The notes under the pieces: generated by a model
The model's input: the letters and a program-made list of their open reading frames with translations, nothing else
The model's database searches: none
Told to the model about the DNA's origin: nothing
Position numbers and translations under genes: made by a program
In this document: piece after piece, positions 60,308-64,000 of the stretch
How the letters are laid out: every line of letters starts with the position of its first letter
Position numbering within the stretch: the first letter of the stretch is position 1
Origin: Kineosporia succinea
GTDB taxonomy: Bacteria > Actinomycetota > Actinomycetes > Actinomycetales > Kineosporiaceae
Assembly (NCBI RefSeq): GCF_030811555.1
Contig: NZ_JAUSQZ010000001.1
Coordinates: forward strand, 1,364,001 to 1,428,000
Reading direction: 5' to 3'
Length of the DNA stretch: 64,000 nucleotides

Positions 60308-60670
60308 TCAGGTGGTAGCGCGCAGCCGCCACTGGATCACGCCCATCGCCGCGTCGAGCACCGCCGTCGCGGCGACGAGCGAACGTCCCTGTGGCGTCTG
60401 CTGTTTCGTGAGCGCGACGGACGCGGCCAGCACCCACACGGCATTCACCGCCGCGCTCCGGCCCAGCGCCCTACGGGTCGGGCGCCCGGCCGCCGAACGC
60501 AGCAGCACCGAACTGGCCACGAGCGCCCCGGTCACGAGGGGCCGCGACCGCCCGGACGGGTCGACCAGCCGGTACACCGACGGCGCACTCGCCACCGACG
60601 CCGCACCCACCAGGCACCCGAGCGCATCCACGTTCAGCACCAGTGACGCCACCGGCCGACGCTCCCCCAC
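60308..60670 (-). CDS. Small integral membrane protein, hypothetical
   Basis: 120 residues from the GTG at 60670, which has GAGGGAG upstream. Four hydrophobic segments: VASLVLNVDALGCLVGAASVASA, LVTGALVASSVLL, AAVNAVWVLAASVALT and LVAATAVLDAAMGVIQW. No family recognised. Convergent with the cysteine desulfurase-like gene, 26 bp apart. The longer frame to 60910 is unsupported. The gap upstream (60671-60984) shows nothing I can name. Confidence 0.65.
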   Translation of the reverse strand: MGERRPVASLVLNVDALGCLVGAASVASAPSVYRLVDPSGRSRPLVTGALVASSVLLRSAAGRPTRRALGRSAAVNAVWVLAASVALTKQQTPQGRSLVAATAVLDAAMGVIQWRLRATT

Positions 60671-60984
60671 GACGCACTCCCTCAGTCGGCGACCTGTTTT
60701 CCCGATCATCCCCCGCCCGGCCCCTGCCGTCGCCCCGTTCCCGTCGCGATCACGAGAGACCGGCATCCCCTGATCGTGGGAGGCCAGGCCCGGCAGCAGC
60801 AGAGCAGTGGGAGGGCCGGCCGGAAAGACCCGGATGTGCGGGAGAGGCACCGGCCGCAGGATGCGCCGGGCGCCGGGGAAGGAGGCACTCCAGGCCGGGC
60901 AACCTGGCACCGCATCACATCACGACGCCCCCACTCCCGCCCAGAACGGCGGGCGCAGAAGCACATCCGCGCCCAGGCCCCGTC

Positions 60985-61725
60985 CTAGCGTTTGGCCGGG
61001 GCCGCCTGACGACCGGAAGCGGTGTGGGCGCAGCGCATGACCTCGAGGAACTCGTCGGCGTCGAGCTGGGCCTCGGGCAACTGGTCGCGGTCGGGGCAGG
61101 AGCGCAGCCCCTCGAGCACGATGTCGAGCGAGCGGCGCCACAGGTCGGGCTGCACGGCGCGGCACCCGTCCATCACCGGGCCGACCATGAGCGGGATCAT
61201 GCCCAGGTCGTAGGAGGTGATGCCGGACCGGATGACGTTGGCCCGGTGCGCCCGGGCCACGATCTGGTCGATCACCGGGATGATGCGGGCCCGGCAGTCG
61301 GACATGCTGTCACTGGTCACGTTGTGCATCAGGAACTCTTTGAGCCCCCGGTTGCCGGCCTGCAGCTCGAGCGACCGGGTGACGAACCCGACGAGGGCCT
61401 TCCACGGGTCGGCGACCTCGAGCGAGGCCTGAGCGATGCACACGACCTGGTCGATCTCGTCGGCGAAGAGAGCCTCGAGCAGCGAGTCCTTGTCGGGGAA
61501 ACGCCGGTAGACCGTGCCCACCGCGACATCGGCGGCCACGGCCAGCTGGTCGTGACTCACCGAAAGACCCTGCGCTGCAACGAGCGTGCGGGCAGCATCA
61601 AGGATCCGCTGCCGGTTGCGCTCCGCATCTTTCCGCAGCGGCCGGCAGTTCTGTGCACGGTCGGCGCCCACGAGGGCAAGTGTATCCGCCGTCGCCTCTT
61701 CGGGCGAGCTAAGTGGAGAGTTCAT
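60985..61725 (-). CDS. TetR-family repressor, probable regulator of the adjacent MFS pump
   Basis: 246 residues. The N-terminal HTH is DAERNRQRILDAARTLVAAQGLSVSHDQLAVAADVAVGTVYRRFPDKDSLLEALF; the ligand-binding half is variable. Divergent from the MFS gene with two matching palindromes between them, so it probably represses both itself and the pump until a ligand binds. ATG at 61725 is chosen because the longer frame starts inside an operator. No clear ribosome binding site. Confidence 0.9.
   Translation of the reverse strand: MNSPLSSPEEATADTLALVGADRAQNCRPLRKDAERNRQRILDAARTLVAAQGLSVSHDQLAVAADVAVGTVYRRFPDKDSLLEALFADEIDQVVCIAQASLEVADPWKALVGFVTRSLELQAGNRGLKEFLMHNVTSDSMSDCRARIIPVIDQIVARAHRANVIRSGITSYDLGMIPLMVGPVMDGCRAVQPDLWRRSLDIVLEGLRSCPDRDQLPEAQLDADEFLEVMRCAHTASGRQAAPAKR
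61710..61717. promoter_or_regulatory. Extra TetR half-site
   Basis: TAAGTGGA, matching one arm of the two operators, within the first codons of tetR. Confidence 0.35.
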
Positions 61726-61728
61726 TTC

Positions 61729-61752
61729 TAAGTTGACACGCCTCTCCACTTA
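61729..61752. promoter_or_regulatory. TetR operator A
   Basis: TAAGTTGA, 8 bases, TCCACTTA: arms complementary at 7 of 8 positions. It starts 4 bp before the tetR ATG and overlaps a TTGACA (61733-61738) that can serve as -35 for the MFS gene, with TATTGT at 61758-61763 as -10 (19-bp spacer). Confidence 0.65.
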
Positions 61753-61776
61753 CCGACTATTGTCTACCTCGTCCTC

Positions 61777-61800
61777 AAAGTTGAGGCACCTCTCCGCTTA
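61777..61800. promoter_or_regulatory. TetR operator B
   Basis: AAAGTTGA, 8 bases, TCCGCTTA; nearly the same sequence as operator A, centre 48 bp away, 59 bp before the MFS start. Confidence 0.6.
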
Positions 61801-61858
61801 TTCCGAGCCCCTGCTCGCGGAGACCCAAAACTTCCCTTAGTCACGAACAGGACCCTTC

Positions 61859-63343
61859 ATGGCGTCTGTACAGAGCGTCGACACCTCCGCCGAGGTCGAC
61901 AACGCCCCCGATCCCCGCCGGTGGTGGGCCCTCGGGATCATTGCCATCGCCCAGCTGATGGTCGTGCTCGACGCGTCCATCGTGAACATCGCCCTGCCCT
62001 CGGCCCAGGCCGACCTCGGCATCAGCGACGCCAACCGCCAGTGGGTCGTCACCGCCTACACGCTGGCCTTCGGCGGTCTGCTGCTGCTCGGTGGGCGCAT
62101 CGCCGACTACACCGGTCGCAAGCGCATCTTCCTGATCGGCCTGATCGGCTTCGCCCTCGCCTCGGCCCTGGGCGGCGCCGCCACCAACGACGTGATGCTC
62201 TTCGGCGCCCGCGCGCTGCAGGGTGTCTTCGCGGCTCTCCTGGCCCCGGCCGCCCTTTCGCTGCTGCAGGTGGGCTTCACCGACGCCAAGGAACGCGCCC
62301 GCGCGTTCGGTGTCTACGGTGCGATCTCCGGCGGTGGCGCGGCCATCGGCCTGATCCTCGGCGGCGTGCTCACCGAGTACGTGAGCTGGCGCTGGTGCCT
62401 CTTCGTCAACGTGCCGATCGCGATCCTCGCCGCGGTCGCCGCCGTCGGCGTGGTGCGTGAGAGCAAGGCCCACGGCGACACCCGTTACGACATCCCCGGC
62501 GCTGTCCTGGTCAGCGGTGGCCTGGCCGCCCTGGTCTACGGCTTCACCCAGGCCGCCGAGGCCACCGACGGCTGGACCGACACCAGCACGATCACCTGGC
62601 TCGTCGCCGCGGCCGTGCTGCTGATCGGCTTCGTGGTCTGGGAGACCCGCACGCACCACCCGCTCCTGCCGCTGCGCGTCGTGCTCGACCGCAACCGGGG
62701 TGCCGCGTACCTGTCCTCCCTGCTCATCGGGGCCGGCCTGTTCGCCATGTTCCTGTTCCTGGCCTACTACTTCCAGCAGAACCTGGGCTACAGCGCGGTC
62801 AAGTCCGGCTTCGCGTTCCTGCCCTTCAGCGCCGGCATCATCGTGTCCGCCACCGTGGCCAGCAGCCTGATGCCGAAGGTCAACCCACGGATCCTGCTCG
62901 TCGTCGGCGGTGTGCTGGCAACGGCCGGTCTGGCGCTGCTCACCCGCATCGAGCTCGACAGCAGCTGGCTCACGCTGATCCTGCCCGCCGAGGTCCTGAT
63001 CAGCCTGGGCATGGGCCTGTTCTTCGTGGTCTCGGCCAGCCTGGCGCTGACCAAGGTCGAGGAGCACGACGCCGGTGTCGCCAGCGCCATGCTCAACACC
63101 AGCCAGCAGATCGGTGGCGCGCTCGGAACGGCGCTGCTGAACACGCTCTTCGCGAGCGCCGTCACCAACTGGATGGTCGACAACGCGGCCGGTGGCAACC
63201 CGGCCGAGGCCGCGATCCACGGGTACCACGTGGCCTTCTGGGTGGGCTCGGCGTTCATCGCCACCGCCACGGTCGCCGTGCTGCTCATGGTCAACGCCCG
63301 CAGCAAGGACCTCTCCGCCGGCGACATGGTCCACGTCGGCTGA
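61859..63343 (+). CDS. MFS drug transporter, DHA2 (EmrB/QacA) type
   Basis: 494 residues with about 14 membrane helices. Motif A-like GGRIADYTGRKRIF, motif C-like GAISGGGAAIGLILGGVLTEY (the GxxxGPxxGG antiporter region), and VVLDASIVNIALPSAQADL in helix 1 (DHA2 hallmark). It exports drugs or lipophilic compounds by proton antiport; substrate unknown. The ATG at 61859 has AGGA upstream. Regulated by the divergent TetR through two operators; followed by a strong terminator. Confidence 0.92.
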   Translation: MASVQSVDTSAEVDNAPDPRRWWALGIIAIAQLMVVLDASIVNIALPSAQADLGISDANRQWVVTAYTLAFGGLLLLGGRIADYTGRKRIFLIGLIGFALASALGGAATNDVMLFGARALQGVFAALLAPAALSLLQVGFTDAKERARAFGVYGAISGGGAAIGLILGGVLTEYVSWRWCLFVNVPIAILAAVAAVGVVRESKAHGDTRYDIPGAVLVSGGLAALVYGFTQAAEATDGWTDTSTITWLVAAAVLLIGFVVWETRTHHPLLPLRVVLDRNRGAAYLSSLLIGAGLFAMFLFLAYYFQQNLGYSAVKSGFAFLPFSAGIIVSATVASSLMPKVNPRILLVVGGVLATAGLALLTRIELDSSWLTLILPAEVLISLGMGLFFVVSASLALTKVEEHDAGVASAMLNTSQQIGGALGTALLNTLFASAVTNWMVDNAAGGNPAEAAIHGYHVAFWVGSAFIATATVAVLLMVNARSKDLSAGDMVHVG

Positions 63344-63389
63344 GATCGGCCGACATCGGCCGAGTTCGATCGAGAGCTGAACAAACACC

Positions 63390-63432
63390 ATTGAGGACGC
63401 GTGGGGGCCCGGTGCCCCCACGCGTCCTCAAT
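63390..63432. terminator. Bidirectional terminator between MFS pump and hydrolase
   Basis: A perfect 19-bp stem (63390-63408 with 63414-63432) with loop ccggt. The hydrolase stop codon (63428-63430) falls inside the stem. Confidence 0.8.
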
Positions 63433-64000
63433 CGTTGGTGGGCACCGAAGAAGTGAACTCCAGCACCGCCGCCGCCAGGGGCGCGTGCACCGCCGACGGC
63501 AGGGCGTGCCCCATCCCGGGAATGCTCACCAGCCGGGCGTTTCCGATCACCCGGGCGATGTGCTCGGCGTGCGGCGGCGGGTTGATCGGATCGGCCGGCG
63601 CCTCCAGCACGAGCGTGGGCACCGTCACCGCGGCCAGTTCGGCGCCGCGATCGAGACCGTCCTGGGACGCCCGGGCGTGAGCGGTCGACGAGCCGTCGTG
63701 ACCGGTGTGCTCGATCACGACCTGCTCCTGACGCCGGAACTCGTCGTCGTCGAACGGGATCACCGGACCGTTGAGCAGACGCCAGTGCTCGACCCGAAAA
63801 GCCATCTCCTGCCGCGCGTCACGCTCGTCGCTGAGGTGTTCCCAGAGGTCGAGCAGCTGCGGCGACGGGCCCGGCATCCCCTCGACCTGCCAGGCGTCGA
63901 GCGCGGCGGTCGCGAGAACTGTTGCGCTGAAAAGTCTCTCCGGATGATCGAGCAGCAGCAGCTGCACCAGCGTGCCGCCCAGCGACATGCCCACGACGTG
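63428..64000 (-). CDS. Alpha/beta hydrolase, 5' end beyond window
   Basis: 191 residues visible; the frame continues past the right edge (His-Val-Val-Gly before GMSLGG). The nucleophile elbow is GMSLGG with Ser, the acid is in PTLVLEAPADPINPPPHAEHI and the His is in IPGMGHALPSAV, so all three triad residues are visible. Fold typical of haloperoxidase/lipase-like hydrolases, substrate unknown. The GTG at 63994 inside the window is within the conserved elbow and is not the start. Confidence 0.85.
   Translation of the reverse strand, partial: HVVGMSLGGTLVQLLLLDHPERLFSATVLATAALDAWQVEGMPGPSPQLLDLWEHLSDERDARQEMAFRVEHWRLLNGPVIPFDDDEFRRQEQVVIEHTGHDGSSTAHARASQDGLDRGAELAAVTVPTLVLEAPADPINPPPHAEHIARVIGNARLVSIPGMGHALPSAVHAPLAAAVLEFTSSVPTND

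Noticed and set aside
60671-60984. Extension of the small membrane protein to an N-terminus near 60910
   Set aside because: The extra residues lack membrane or domain character; the GTG at 60670 has a good ribosome binding site.

Overview
This is a high-GC actinobacterial chromosome segment. Supporting signs are the mycothiol gene mshB, the actinobacterial-type dapD, gpgS/folP2, a 55-residue DUF3117 protein, a SigE/RseA/HtrA/TatB block, frequent GTG/TTG starts and many probably leaderless genes. From memory, the order mgtE-like, DUF1003, mrp, tatB, htrA, rseA, sigE, O-methyltransferase, then DUF3117, tag, DivIVA-like, gpgS, folP2, LOG, dapE/dapD, dapC, fdxA, mshB, typA follows the Mycobacterium tuberculosis Rv1232c-to-Rv1165 stretch, with insertions and rearrangements. 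The host is therefore a non-mycobacterial actinomycete; Kineosporiaceae or a relative is a guess. I saw no tRNA, rRNA, CRISPR array, insertion sequence or prophage.

Layout. 1-1662: two CitE-family malyl-CoA lyase/thioesterase-like genes, the first cut by the window edge. 1663-2298: a hairpin and a pentanucleotide repeat tract. 2299-3909: an EamA transporter and an orphan protein. 4055-8098: an overlapping trio (MgtE-N/CBS protein, DUF1003 protein, GspE/PilB ATPase with zinc ribbons). 8085-14567: GAF protein, Mrp, TatB, HtrA, RseA and SigE, an envelope-stress and Fe-S module. 14999-18484: O-methyltransferase, an orphan, a 15-bp repeat tract, leucyl aminopeptidase and DUF3117. 18745-24160: a leftward group of tag, SRPBCC, DivIVA-like, gpgS, folP2 and two LOG proteins. 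24329-29242: a very long GGDEF/coiled-coil protein and an orphan. 29247-35799: lysine/diaminopimelate genes (dapE, dapD, dapC), citrate synthase, ferredoxin and a membrane-anchored lysozyme-fold protein. 35925-45824: GNAT protein, tripartite hybrid histidine kinase with a divergent lone receiver, VanW protein, flavin reductase and an FtsH-like protease. 45949-53032: mshB and a complete oligopeptide ABC operon. 53618-58642: TypA/BipA, Nudix, a pterin dehydratase/VOC fusion and a LpqW-like lipoprotein. 58853-64000: a small Cys/His protein coupled to a cysteine desulfurase-like enzyme, a small membrane protein, a TetR/MFS pair with two visible operators, and a truncated alpha/beta hydrolase.

Most genes are ordinary core or accessory metabolism. 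The less ordinary features are proteins with unusual added regions: HtrA with a Gln/Asn/Gly/Tyr-rich cytoplasmic tail, a GGDEF protein carrying a roughly 360-residue charged helix, an FtsH paralogue with an altered Walker B and an insert, and a PilB-type ATPase ending in zinc ribbons. There are also tandem repeats at three convergent gene junctions, a candidate SigE promoter with a palindrome between its -35 and -10, and a membrane protein whose coding signal extends upstream of any canonical start codon.
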